DNA from: Amorphoplanes digitatis
GTDB lineage: Bacteria > Actinomycetota > Actinomycetes > Mycobacteriales > Micromonosporaceae
DNA: 64,000 nt
Direction: 5' to 3'
Assembly (NCBI RefSeq): GCF_014205335.1
Contig: NZ_JACHNH010000001.1
Span: forward strand, 6,566,501-6,630,500
Of the stretch, positions 8,385 through 15,720 are shown piece after piece. A program made the translations under genes and the position numbers. The notes below the pieces were generated by a model, which was not told the DNA's origin, did not search any database, and worked only from the letters and a program-made list of their open reading frames with translations. Within the stretch, counting starts at the first letter, position 1. Every line of letters starts with the position of its first letter.

Positions 8385-9661
8385 AACGGCTGTCCGGGCG
8401 CGGCCGGTCCGCGCTGATCATCGGTGTCCAGGGCATCCGCGCCCGCAAACTACGCACCCTGCTGTCCATGGTGAGCCTCTTCCTCGGCGTACTCGCCGTC
8501 GTCGTCGTACAAGCCGGCGCCAGCATCGCCGAACGCGCGCTGTTCGCCGGCGTCGAGCTCAGCAACGGCATCGACGGCACCAAGGTGATGGACGTGCCGA
8601 CCCAGGAACGGACGGCGGACATCGTCCTCACCACCCTGAAGGGCCGCTCCGACGCGACCGCCATGCTCAGCGTCTCGGCCATCATCGGCGAGCCCGGCGT
8701 CACGCCCGTCAACGAGGGCGGCTCGCCCTTCGACGAGCACTGGGGCCCAAGCCAGGTCTGCTACCCGGACGGCACCTGCGAAGCTCCCGCGGCCGCCCCG
8801 CCCGGCCAGGCCATCCAGGTGCAACTCACCGCCATGACCGCCGACATCCGCCCGTTCCGCCCGTTCCGCCCCAAGACCGGCGACTGGCTCGACTTCTCCA
8901 CGGTGCCCGCGCTGGCCCCGCGGATCGTCATCAACCTCGAGGCCGCCAAGGGCTTCGCCCGCTACAAGGTCCCCGCCGAAATGCGCGTAGGCGGCGCGGC
9001 CGCCAACATCACCCCGCAAATCGTCGGCGTCGTCGACGACGGCGCCTACGAGCCCCACGCCTACGTCCGCCTGGACGAACTGGCCAACTGGCTCCCGCCG
9101 GCCAACCTGGCCGACCCGAACACCGGCGGCGGCATGCAAGTACTGCTGGCCAACTCCACACCGGTCGAGCAGGTACTCACAACCAAACTCCGCGGCGCCG
9201 GCGCAGAAATCTACGTCAACACCGTCAACTCCCGCGAACAGGGCCAAAACGAAATCCGCCTGCTACGCCTGGTCTTCCTGGCAATGGCCGGCCTGGTCCT
9301 ACTGATCGGCGTCGCCGGCATCCTCAACGTCGGCCTAGCCACAGTCGGCGAACGAATCGAAGAGTTCGCCCTACGCCGAGCCGTAGGCACCCCCCGCTCC
9401 CTACTGGCCGGAATCGTCCTAGCCGAAACCCTGCTCACCGGCCTGCTAACCGCGGCAGCCGCAATCGGCTGCAGCGTGATCGGCCTCAAGGCAATCTCCG
9501 CCGTAGTCGGCGAATCCGAACCCTTCCTACGCGACCTCGCATTCCCCTGGGACGCCGGCGTGGCCGGCATCATCGCCGGCCTAATCGCCGGCATCCTGGG
9601 CGGCTTCGTCCCGGCCCTACGCGCCGCCCGAATCCCCATCGCAACCGTCATGCGCGCCTAA
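8381..9661 (+). CDS. FtsX-like ABC transporter permease
   Basis: Membrane subunit of 426 residues. It has one helix near the N-terminus (LLSMVSLFLGVLAVVVV), a large extracellular domain of about 230 residues with a CYPDGTC disulfide candidate, and three C-terminal helices holding the FtsX core (GVAGILNVGLATVGERIEEFALRRAVG). The ending PALRAARIPIATVMRA is typical of MacB-like permeases. The GTG start at 8381 overlaps the ATPase stop, with GAGAGGG upstream. Codon use changes in its 3' part: by hand count, 20 of the last 100 codons end in A, seven of them CTA, unlike the neighbouring genes. The C-terminal part may have a different history or have escaped selection for G/C endings. Confidence 0.88.
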   Translation: MKRLSGRGRSALIIGVQGIRARKLRTLLSMVSLFLGVLAVVVVQAGASIAERALFAGVELSNGIDGTKVMDVPTQERTADIVLTTLKGRSDATAMLSVSAIIGEPGVTPVNEGGSPFDEHWGPSQVCYPDGTCEAPAAAPPGQAIQVQLTAMTADIRPFRPFRPKTGDWLDFSTVPALAPRIVINLEAAKGFARYKVPAEMRVGGAAANITPQIVGVVDDGAYEPHAYVRLDELANWLPPANLADPNTGGGMQVLLANSTPVEQVLTTKLRGAGAEIYVNTVNSREQGQNEIRLLRLVFLAMAGLVLLIGVAGILNVGLATVGERIEEFALRRAVGTPRSLLAGIVLAETLLTGLLTAAAAIGCSVIGLKAISAVVGESEPFLRDLAFPWDAGVAGIIAGLIAGILGGFVPALRAARIPIATVMRA

Positions 9662-9708
9662 CACCCGCCAAGCGACCAATCACCGACCGCAACCGCCCCC
9701 CATTGCAA

Positions 9709-9783
9709 GGGTGGGGCCGGGGGTGACCACGCACAGCGTAAAAACGATCCACCAGCAGTGCGTGGTCACCCCCGGCCCCACCC
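9709..9783. terminator. Perfect 26-bp inverted repeat between convergent genes
   Basis: Arms at 9709-9734 and 9758-9783 are exactly complementary over 26 bases, starting GGGTGGGGCCGGGGG and carrying GTGACCACGCAC toward a 23-base loop (9735-9757). It lies between the ends of the ABC permease gene and hypB, which face each other, so it can end transcription from both sides. There is no clear T run, as is common for actinomycete terminators. The length and perfection exceed an ordinary terminator, so a mobile or conserved intergenic repeat element is also possible. Confidence 0.75.
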
Positions 9784-9827
9784 GTCCAAGCGCAACCAAG
9801 AGGCCACCCACCGAGCCAGACCGTCAG

Positions 9828-10541
9828 TCAGCTACACGCACTCGGCCCGTCCAGCCAGGCGTACCAGGACTCCAGGTTGTCCCCGGTTGTCGCGGAGACG
9901 GCCAGCACTTGCGCCCCCGGGTTCACCGCCTTGATGTGCGCACGGCAGGCGGCGACGTCGAAGTCGACATACGGAAGCAGGTCCGTCTTGTTGATCAGAA
10001 CCAGGTCGGCCGCCGCGAACATGTACGGGTACTTCAACGGCTTGTCGGTGCCCTCGGTGACCGAGACGATGACGACCTTGCCGTTCTCCCCGAGGTCGAA
10101 CAGCGCCGGACAGACCAGGTTGCCGACGTTCTCGATGAACAGCAGGGAGCCCGCCGCCGGTTCGAGCCGGTCCAGCGCCGCACCGACCATGCCCGCCTCG
10201 AGGTGACAGCCCGCCCCGGTGTTCACCTGCACGACCGCGCAGCCGGTGCGCCGAATGCGGTCCGCGTCGAGCGGCGTCTCCTGGTCGCCCTCGATCACCG
10301 CGACGGCACGGCGCCCCGCCGTGTCGCGGATGGTGCGCTCGAGCAATGTGGTCTTGCCCGCGCCCGGTGAGCTCATCAGGTTGACGGCGACGATGCCGAG
10401 GGCAGCGAGCCGCTCGCGGTTGGCCTGCGCCAGGGCGTCGTTCTTGGCCAGCACCTTCTGCTCGAGAGTGATCGTCTCGTGCGAATGGTTTATCACTTCC
10501 GGGTGACTATGTGATTCTCCGCAGCCGCAGGTGGTACACAT
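9828..10541 (-). CDS. hypB: Hydrogenase nickel incorporation GTPase HypB
   Basis: GTPase of 237 residues that delivers Ni2+ into the large subunit of [NiFe] hydrogenase together with HypA. The N-terminus MCTTCGCGES carries the high-affinity Ni site CxxCxC (C2, C5, C7), followed by a short His-containing stretch (SHSHPEVINHSHE). The P-loop is SSPGAGKTT (57-65); EGDQETPLDA, NTGAGCHL (metal-site Cys), ENVGNLVCPA and INKTDLLPY (base recognition) follow. Start at 10541 is fixed by MCTTCGCG; the frame is open further upstream into hypA. It begins two bases after the hypA stop, so the order of expression is hypA then hypB, divergent from the hydrogenase structural genes. Confidence 0.95.
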   Translation of the reverse strand: MCTTCGCGESHSHPEVINHSHETITLEQKVLAKNDALAQANRERLAALGIVAVNLMSSPGAGKTTLLERTIRDTAGRRAVAVIEGDQETPLDADRIRRTGCAVVQVNTGAGCHLEAGMVGAALDRLEPAAGSLLFIENVGNLVCPALFDLGENGKVVIVSVTEGTDKPLKYPYMFAAADLVLINKTDLLPYVDFDVAACRAHIKAVNPGAQVLAVSATTGDNLESWYAWLDGPSACS

Positions 10542-10543
10542 TT

Positions 10544-10873
10544 CTAGCCCACTTCCATGGAAAGGATCCGCAATTCGCGCCCCGACGTCACCCGGACGTC
10601 CGCGCTGCCGCATGCGCACAACAAGATCAGATCATCGAGCACGATGTCGGTGTCACAGTCACCGCAGTGGGCGACCCCCGGACGGGCCACGATATCGAGC
10701 CGCGCACCCTGCGCCACGGTGCCCTCCACCGCGAGATCAAAGCAGAACCGCATGGCCTCGGGCACCACCGCCGTTAACGCTCCAACCTCGACTTTCACGC
10801 TGTGGACGGTGCGACCCGCGGCCCGCTCACAGACCGCGTCGACAACGCTCTGAGTGATCGACAATTCGTGCAA
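10544..10873 (-). CDS. hypA: Hydrogenase nickel metallochaperone HypA
   Basis: Small Ni chaperone of 109 residues that partners HypB. The zinc site is formed by C70 and C73 (CGDC) and C86 and C88 (CAC, a one-residue spacing instead of the usual CxxC). The start is taken as TTG at 10873 because this gives Met-His-Glu-Leu-Ser, and His2 is the Ni ligand in HypA proteins; GGACGAGG lies seven bases upstream. An in-frame ATG at 10918 would add a tail that buries the essential N-terminal His. It leads a two-gene unit with hypB and shares a 149-base promoter region with hhyS. Confidence 0.93.
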   Translation of the reverse strand: MHELSITQSVVDAVCERAAGRTVHSVKVEVGALTAVVPEAMRFCFDLAVEGTVAQGARLDIVARPGVAHCGDCDTDIVLDDLILLCACGSADVRVTSGRELRILSMEVG

Positions 10874-11022
10874 TGCTGCCTCGTCCCGGCCGGATTGAAT
10901 CATCGTCGGCGTTGACATATTCGCACGCCGGGCCACTAGGGTGTCAGGTGAGTAACACTGGCGGGTCGACTGTCGACTCCAGTGTCGCAGGGGCCTCCTC
11001 CCGGCCCCGGAAAGCGGTTTTC
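10874..11022. promoter_or_regulatory. Divergent hypAB / hydrogenase operon promoter region
   Basis: The region contains TTGACA at 10912-10917 on the plus strand and TAGGGT at 10937-10942, spaced 19 bases apart, a possible -35/-10 pair for the hhy operon. Further down, GTCGAC-T-GTCGAC at 10965-10977 is a perfect 6-bp inverted repeat with a 1-base centre, a candidate operator between promoter and gene. No transcription data support these; they are read from the sequence only. GGAAAG at 11009-11014 can serve as ribosome binding site for hhyS. Confidence 0.45.
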
Positions 11023-12078
11023 ATGCCTTCACCGGAAGCACTGAAAGCGGCTGACACGCTGATCCACGTATTGTGGATCAACGCTGGGCTCAGCTGCGAC
11101 GGCGACTCCGTCGCACTGACCGCCGCGACCCAGCCCAGCATCGAGGAGATCGCGCTCGGCGCACTGCCCGGGCTGCCCCAGGTCGCCGTGCACTGGCCAT
11201 TGATCGACTTCGAGTGCGGGCCGAACGGCGGCGCCGACGACTTCCTCGAGTGGTTCTTCAAGGCCGACCGCGGCGAGCTGGAGCCCTTCGTCCTGGTCGT
11301 CGAGGGCTCGATTCCCAACGAGAAGCTGCACGACGAGGGCTACTGGTGCGGATTCGGCAACAACCCCGCGACCGGGCAGCCGATGACCACCAGCGAGTGG
11401 CTGGACCGGCTGGCGCCGAAGGCCACCGCGGTCGTCGCGGTCGGCACCTGCGCGACCTACGGCGGCATTCACGCCATGGCCGGCAACCCGACCGGGGCGA
11501 TGGGCGTGCCGGACTACCTCGGCTGGGGGTGGAAGTCCAAGGCGGGCATACCGATCGTCTGCGTGCCGGGCTGCCCGATCCAGCCCGACAACCTCTCGGA
11601 GACGCTCACCTATCTGCTCTACATGGCCACCGGCCAGGCGCCGATGATCCCGCTGGACGACGCGCTGCGCCCGGCCTGGCTGTTCGGCCAGACGGTGCAC
11701 GAGGGCTGTGACCGCGCCGGCTACTACGAGCAGGCCGACTTCGCCACCGAGTACGGCTCCCCGAAGTGCATCGTCAAGCTTGGCTGCTGGGGTCCGGTGG
11801 TCAAGTGCAACGTGCCCAAGCGCGGCTGGATGAACGGCGTCGGCGGCTGCCCCAACGTCGGCGGCATCTGCATCGGCTGCACCATGCCCGGCTTCCCCGA
11901 CAAGTTCATGCCGTTCATGGACGAGCCACCCGGCGGCAAGTTCTCCACCACCGTGATCGGCCCTTATGGAGCGACGATCCGCCGCCTCCGCGAGCTCACC
12001 ACGCACACCCTCGACCGGGAGCCCAAGTGGCGCCGCCCCGGCCGGAAGCTGACCACCGGCGCAAAGCGCACCTGGTAA
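11023..12078 (+). CDS. hhyS: [NiFe] hydrogenase small subunit, group 1h
   Basis: Electron-transfer subunit of 351 residues with three iron-sulfur clusters. The proximal-cluster motif reads GLSCDGDS: C25 is followed by Asp28 at the place of the usual second Cys, as in the O2-tolerant actinobacterial-type hydrogenase (AH) of Ralstonia eutropha, whose proximal cluster has 3 Cys and 1 Asp. Other ligands are seen in VGTCATYGG and CVPGCPIQP. The distal cluster is likely H/C from VHEGCDRAG plus C in PKCIVKLGC, and the medial cluster lies in GGCPNVGGICIGCTMPG. There is no twin-arginine signal peptide, so the enzyme is cytosolic or faces the cytosol. ATG 11023 is preferred; the frame is open 50 codons further upstream without family similarity. 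Confidence 0.93.
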   Translation: MPSPEALKAADTLIHVLWINAGLSCDGDSVALTAATQPSIEEIALGALPGLPQVAVHWPLIDFECGPNGGADDFLEWFFKADRGELEPFVLVVEGSIPNEKLHDEGYWCGFGNNPATGQPMTTSEWLDRLAPKATAVVAVGTCATYGGIHAMAGNPTGAMGVPDYLGWGWKSKAGIPIVCVPGCPIQPDNLSETLTYLLYMATGQAPMIPLDDALRPAWLFGQTVHEGCDRAGYYEQADFATEYGSPKCIVKLGCWGPVVKCNVPKRGWMNGVGGCPNVGGICIGCTMPGFPDKFMPFMDEPPGGKFSTTVIGPYGATIRRLRELTTHTLDREPKWRRPGRKLTTGAKRTW

Positions 12079-12093
12079 CTGAGAGGCGGCGTC

Positions 12094-13884
12094 ATGACGG
12101 CGACCCAGGATCGGCGTGACCCCACCGCCGGCAAGACCGAGCTCGTCGACATGGCGTGGGATCCGATCACCCGCATCGTCGGCAGCCTCGGCATCTACAC
12201 GAAGATCGACTTCAAGCAGCGGATCGTCGCGGAGTGCAAGAGCACCAGCTCCATCTTCCGCGGCTACTCGATCTTCATGAAGGGCAAGGATCCCCGCGAC
12301 GCGCACTTCATCACCAGCCGGATCTGCGGCATCTGCGGCGACAACCACGCGACCTGCTCCTGCTACGCGCAGAACATGGCGTACGGGGTGAAGCCGCCGC
12401 ACCTCGGCGAGTGGATCGTCAACCTGGGCGAGGCCGCGGAGTACATGTTCGACCACAACATTTTCCAGGAGAACCTGGTCGGGGTCGACTACTGCGAGAA
12501 GATGGTCGCCGAGACCAACCCCGGCGTGCTGGAGATGGCCAACCGCACCGAGTCACCGCACGCCGGCGAGCACGGCTACCGCACTATCGGCGACATCATG
12601 CGCTCGCTCAACCCGTTCACCGGCGAGTTCTACCGCGAGGCGCTTCAGGTCAGCCGGATGACGCGGGAGATGTTCTGCCTGATGGAGGGCCGCCACGTGC
12701 ACCCCTCCACGTTGTACCCGGGCGGCGTCGGCACGGTCGCGACGATCCAGCTCATGACCGACTACCTGAGCCGGCTGATGCGCTACGTCGAGTTCATGAA
12801 GAAGGTCGTGCCGATGCACGACGACCTGTTCGACTTCTTCTACCAGGCGCTGCCCGGCTACGAGCAGGTCGGCAACCGGCGCATCCTGCTCGCCTGCTGG
12901 GGCTCGTTCCAGGACCCCGAGCACTGCAACTTCAAGTACGCCGACATGACCGACTGGGGCCGCAAGATGTACGTCACCCCGGGCATCGTCGTCGACGGCA
13001 AGCTCATCACCACCGACCTGGTAAAGATCAACCTTGGCATCCGGATCCTGCTCGGCTCGTCGTACTACGACGACTGGCAGGACCAGGAGATGTTCGTGAC
13101 GCACGATCCGCTGGGCAACCCCGTCGACCGGCGGCATCCGTGGAACCAGCACACCAACCCCCGGCCGCAGAAGCGCGACCTGGACGACAAGTACAGCTGG
13201 GTCATGTCGCCGCGCTGGTTCGACGGCAAGGATTATCTTGCCCTGGACACCGGCGGCGGGCCGCTGGCGCGGCTCTGGTCCACCGCGCTCGCCGGGCTCG
13301 TCGACATCGGCTACATCCGGTCGACAGGCTCCAGCGTGAAGATCAATCTGCCGAAGACCGCGCTCAAGGGCCCGGTCGAGTTCGAGTGGAAGATCCCGCA
13401 ATGGAGCAACACCATCGAGCGTAACCGGGCGCGCACCTACTTCCAGGCGTACGCCGCCGCCTGCGCGCTGCACTTCGCGGAGAAGGCCCTGGTGGAGATC
13501 CGGGCCGGGCGCACCAAGACGTGGGAGAGCTTCGAGGTGCCCGACGAGGGTATCGGCTGCGGCTTCACCGAGGCCGTGCGCGGCGTCCTCTCGCACCACA
13601 TGGTGATCCGTGACGGCCGGATCGCGAACTACCACCCGTACCCGCCGACGCCGTGGAACGCCAACCCCCGCGACAGCTTCGGCACCCCGGGGCCCTACGA
13701 GGACGCCGTGCAGGGCCAGCCTATTTTCGAGGAGAACGACCGGGAGAACTTCAAGGGCATCGACATCATGCGTACGGTGCGCAGCTTCGACCCGTGCCTG
13801 CCGTGCGGCGTGCACATGTACCTCGGCGGCGGCAAGAAGCTGGAGCTGCTGCACTCGCCGACGCAGTCCGCCGGTGCGTCGTGA
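12094..13884 (+). CDS. hhyL: [NiFe] hydrogenase large subunit, group 1h
   Basis: Catalytic subunit of 596 residues. The Ni-Fe site is bound by the L1 motif RICGICGDNHATCS (C78, C81) and the L2 motif DPCLPCGVH (C568, C571, H574). The 22 residues after H574 (MYLGGGKKLELL onward) form a C-terminal tail that the protease encoded downstream may remove after metal insertion. Sequence style and lack of export signal fit group 1h enzymes, which oxidise traces of H2, including atmospheric H2, during starvation or spore survival. It starts 15 bases after hhyS, with GAGAGGCGG as ribosome binding site, and its stop overlaps the next gene (GTGA). Confidence 0.95.
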   Translation: MTATQDRRDPTAGKTELVDMAWDPITRIVGSLGIYTKIDFKQRIVAECKSTSSIFRGYSIFMKGKDPRDAHFITSRICGICGDNHATCSCYAQNMAYGVKPPHLGEWIVNLGEAAEYMFDHNIFQENLVGVDYCEKMVAETNPGVLEMANRTESPHAGEHGYRTIGDIMRSLNPFTGEFYREALQVSRMTREMFCLMEGRHVHPSTLYPGGVGTVATIQLMTDYLSRLMRYVEFMKKVVPMHDDLFDFFYQALPGYEQVGNRRILLACWGSFQDPEHCNFKYADMTDWGRKMYVTPGIVVDGKLITTDLVKINLGIRILLGSSYYDDWQDQEMFVTHDPLGNPVDRRHPWNQHTNPRPQKRDLDDKYSWVMSPRWFDGKDYLALDTGGGPLARLWSTALAGLVDIGYIRSTGSSVKINLPKTALKGPVEFEWKIPQWSNTIERNRARTYFQAYAAACALHFAEKALVEIRAGRTKTWESFEVPDEGIGCGFTEAVRGVLSHHMVIRDGRIANYHPYPPTPWNANPRDSFGTPGPYEDAVQGQPIFEENDRENFKGIDIMRTVRSFDPCLPCGVHMYLGGGKKLELLHSPTQSAGAS

Positions 13885-14459
13885 GCGAAGCGGACTGGCG
13901 CGCGGCCGGTGACCGCGTCGAGACCCTGATCGCCGCCAGCGCCGCCGGGGGCGCGGTCGCCCGCGAGCGCGCCGAGGAGCTGGTCCGGCTGGTCGCCGAC
14001 CTCTACGGCGAGGGCCTCACCCGGCTGCTCGACATCGCGCACGAGCACGGCGCGCTGACCGACGACGTCCTCACGGCGCTCGCCGGCGACGACCTGGTGG
14101 CGAGCCTGCTGCTGGTGCACGGCCTGCACCCGGACCCGGTGGATACCCGGATCGAGCGGGCGCTGGCCGAGGTCCGCGCCCAGCCCGGATCGCACGGCGG
14201 CGACGTGGAACTGCTCGACGTCGGCGCCGACGGGGTGGTCCGGCTGCGGATGCCGGCCGGCCACGACGGCTGCGGGTCGACGGCCGCGACCCTGAGACTC
14301 GCCGTGGAGGGCGCGATCGAGGCCGCCGCGCCGGAGGTCACCGCGATCGAGTTCGAGGAGCCCGCAGCCGCGCCGGGCGGCGGCTCGGTGATCCCGGTCT
14401 CCGCGCTCTTCTCCCGCATCGCCGCCGCCGGACCCGACGGCGCGCGGGTCGCGTCATGA
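13881..14459 (+). CDS. NifU-domain protein of the hydrogenase operon
   Basis: Protein of 192 residues starting with a GTG that overlaps the hhyL stop. The N-terminal 100 residues are helical and have no clear family. Residues about 105-170 resemble the NifU C-terminal (Nfu) domain that binds a transferable iron-sulfur cluster. The expected CxxC is changed: HDGC (H128 to C131) stands where CxxC should be, so only one Cys remains. Members of this type recur in group 1h clusters. A role in loading or repairing the small-subunit clusters, perhaps with a non-standard ligand, is inferred. The C-terminal GGGSVIPVSALFSRIA tail is unexplained. Confidence 0.75.
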   Translation: MSEADWRAAGDRVETLIAASAAGGAVARERAEELVRLVADLYGEGLTRLLDIAHEHGALTDDVLTALAGDDLVASLLLVHGLHPDPVDTRIERALAEVRAQPGSHGGDVELLDVGADGVVRLRMPAGHDGCGSTAATLRLAVEGAIEAAAPEVTAIEFEEPAAAPGGGSVIPVSALFSRIAAAGPDGARVAS

Positions 14460-15091
14460 CCGGGCCGTCGCCCGGCCGGGTGCCGCTGGCCGCGCTGCGC
14501 CGGGTCACCCGGTCGCGGCCGGTGCCCGCCGACGGTGAGCGCTGCGAGATGTGCGCCAAGCCGATCGCCGCGGCCCACGCGCACGTGGTCGACCTGCAGA
14601 GCCGGGCGCTGATGTGCGCCTGCCGCCCCTGCTACCTGCTCTTCTCGGACGCCGCCGCCGCACTGCACTACCGGTCGGTGCCGGAGCGGTACCTCTCCTT
14701 CGCCGGCACCGCGATCGACGGCCGGACCTGGGACGAACTCCAGATTCCGGTGGGCCTGGCCTTCCTGTTCCGCAACTCGGCGCAGCGGCGGATGGTCGCC
14801 TTCTATCCCGGCCCGGCCGGCGCCACCGAGTCCGAGCTGCCGCTGGCCGCCTGGGACCGGATCGTCGCGCAGAGCCCGCGGCTCGCCGTGCTGCGGCCGG
14901 ACGTCGAGGCGCTGCTGGTCCGCCGCCCCGGCGAGGACTGTTTCGTCGTGCCGATCGACGCGTGCTACGAGCTGGTCGGTCAGCTGCGCAAGCTGTGGCG
15001 CGGCTTCGACGGCGGCGCCGAGGCACACGCGCACATCGACGCCTTCTTCGCCGGCATCCGCGCCCGCAGCCGCCCGGCGCCGCCGCCATGA
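14456..15091 (+). CDS. DUF5947 family protein
   Basis: Protein of 211 residues of the type called DUF5947, found in actinobacterial hydrogenase operons. It contains a metal-binding candidate: C30 and C33 (CEMC), H41 and H43 (AHAH), and C54, C56 and C59 (CACRPC), which could hold zinc or an iron-sulfur cluster. The rest has AWDRIVAQSPRLAVLRPDVEALLV and a cysteine-containing FVVPIDACYELVGQLRKLW segment. It overlaps its neighbours by four bases at both ends, so it is made together with the NifU-like and DUF6084 proteins. The biochemical role is unknown; redox partner or assembly factor are possibilities. Confidence 0.7.
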   Translation: MTGPSPGRVPLAALRRVTRSRPVPADGERCEMCAKPIAAAHAHVVDLQSRALMCACRPCYLLFSDAAAALHYRSVPERYLSFAGTAIDGRTWDELQIPVGLAFLFRNSAQRRMVAFYPGPAGATESELPLAAWDRIVAQSPRLAVLRPDVEALLVRRPGEDCFVVPIDACYELVGQLRKLWRGFDGGAEAHAHIDAFFAGIRARSRPAPPP

Positions 15092-15720
15092 GCGCGTTTG
15101 AGTTCTCGGTGCTCGACGTTTTCGCCGAGCCCTATGCGGCCGCGCCGCAGCTGACCGCGCGGCTGCGCATCGCGGAGGGCACTGGCCTGCGCATCCACGC
15201 GATCGCGCTGCGCTGCCAGGTGCGCATCGAGCCGCAGCGCCGCCGCTACGACGAGGGCGAGCAGCAGGACCTGCGCGGGCTGTTCGGCGAGCGCGCCCGC
15301 TGGACCGAGACCCTGAAGCCGTTCCTGTGGATGCAGTGCAACACCACCGTGCAGGGCTTCACCGGCCGCACCGAGATCGACCTCGCCCTGCCCTGCACGT
15401 ACGACCTCGAGGTGATCGGCTCGCAGTACCTCAACGCGCTGGACGCGGGCGACGTGCCGCTCACCCTGCTCTTCTCGGGCACCGTGTTCACCCGGGGTGA
15501 AACCGGGTTCGGCGTGGAGCAGATCCCGTGGGAGTGCGAGGCCCGGCACGACCTGCCGGTCGGCGTGTGGCGGCAGATGATCTCGTTGTACTTCCCGAAC
15601 ACCGGCTGGCTGCGGCTGGACTCCGAGGTGCTGGCCCGGCTCGCCGCCTACCGGGCCCGGCACGGCATGACGAGCTGGGAGGAGACCGTCGAGAAGCTGC
15701 TCGGCGGCGCGGCGTCATGA
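15088..15720 (+). CDS. DUF6084 family protein
   Basis: Protein of 210 residues, beta-strand rich, of the DUF6084 type that accompanies group 1h hydrogenases. Notable segments are ALRCQVRIEPQRRRYD near residue 40, LWMQCNTTVQGFTGRTEIDLALPCTYDLEV in the middle, and VGVWRQMISLYFPNTGWLRL near the end. No membrane helix, no metal motif and no enzymatic signature is visible. The ATG at 15088 overlaps the previous stop. Its conservation of position implies a job in hydrogenase assembly or interaction, but nothing in the sequence says which. Confidence 0.7.
   Translation: MSAFEFSVLDVFAEPYAAAPQLTARLRIAEGTGLRIHAIALRCQVRIEPQRRRYDEGEQQDLRGLFGERARWTETLKPFLWMQCNTTVQGFTGRTEIDLALPCTYDLEVIGSQYLNALDAGDVPLTLLFSGTVFTRGETGFGVEQIPWECEARHDLPVGVWRQMISLYFPNTGWLRLDSEVLARLAAYRARHGMTSWEETVEKLLGGAAS

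Noticed and set aside
9709..9783. The 26-bp inverted repeat as insertion-sequence ends or a phage attachment site
   Set aside because: Only 23 bases separate the arms, and there is no transposase or integrase gene nearby.
10544..10936. A longer HypA starting at an upstream ATG or GTG
   Set aside because: It would hide the essential His2 behind an unrelated N-terminal tail; the TTG start gives the conserved Met-His-Glu with a good ribosome binding site.
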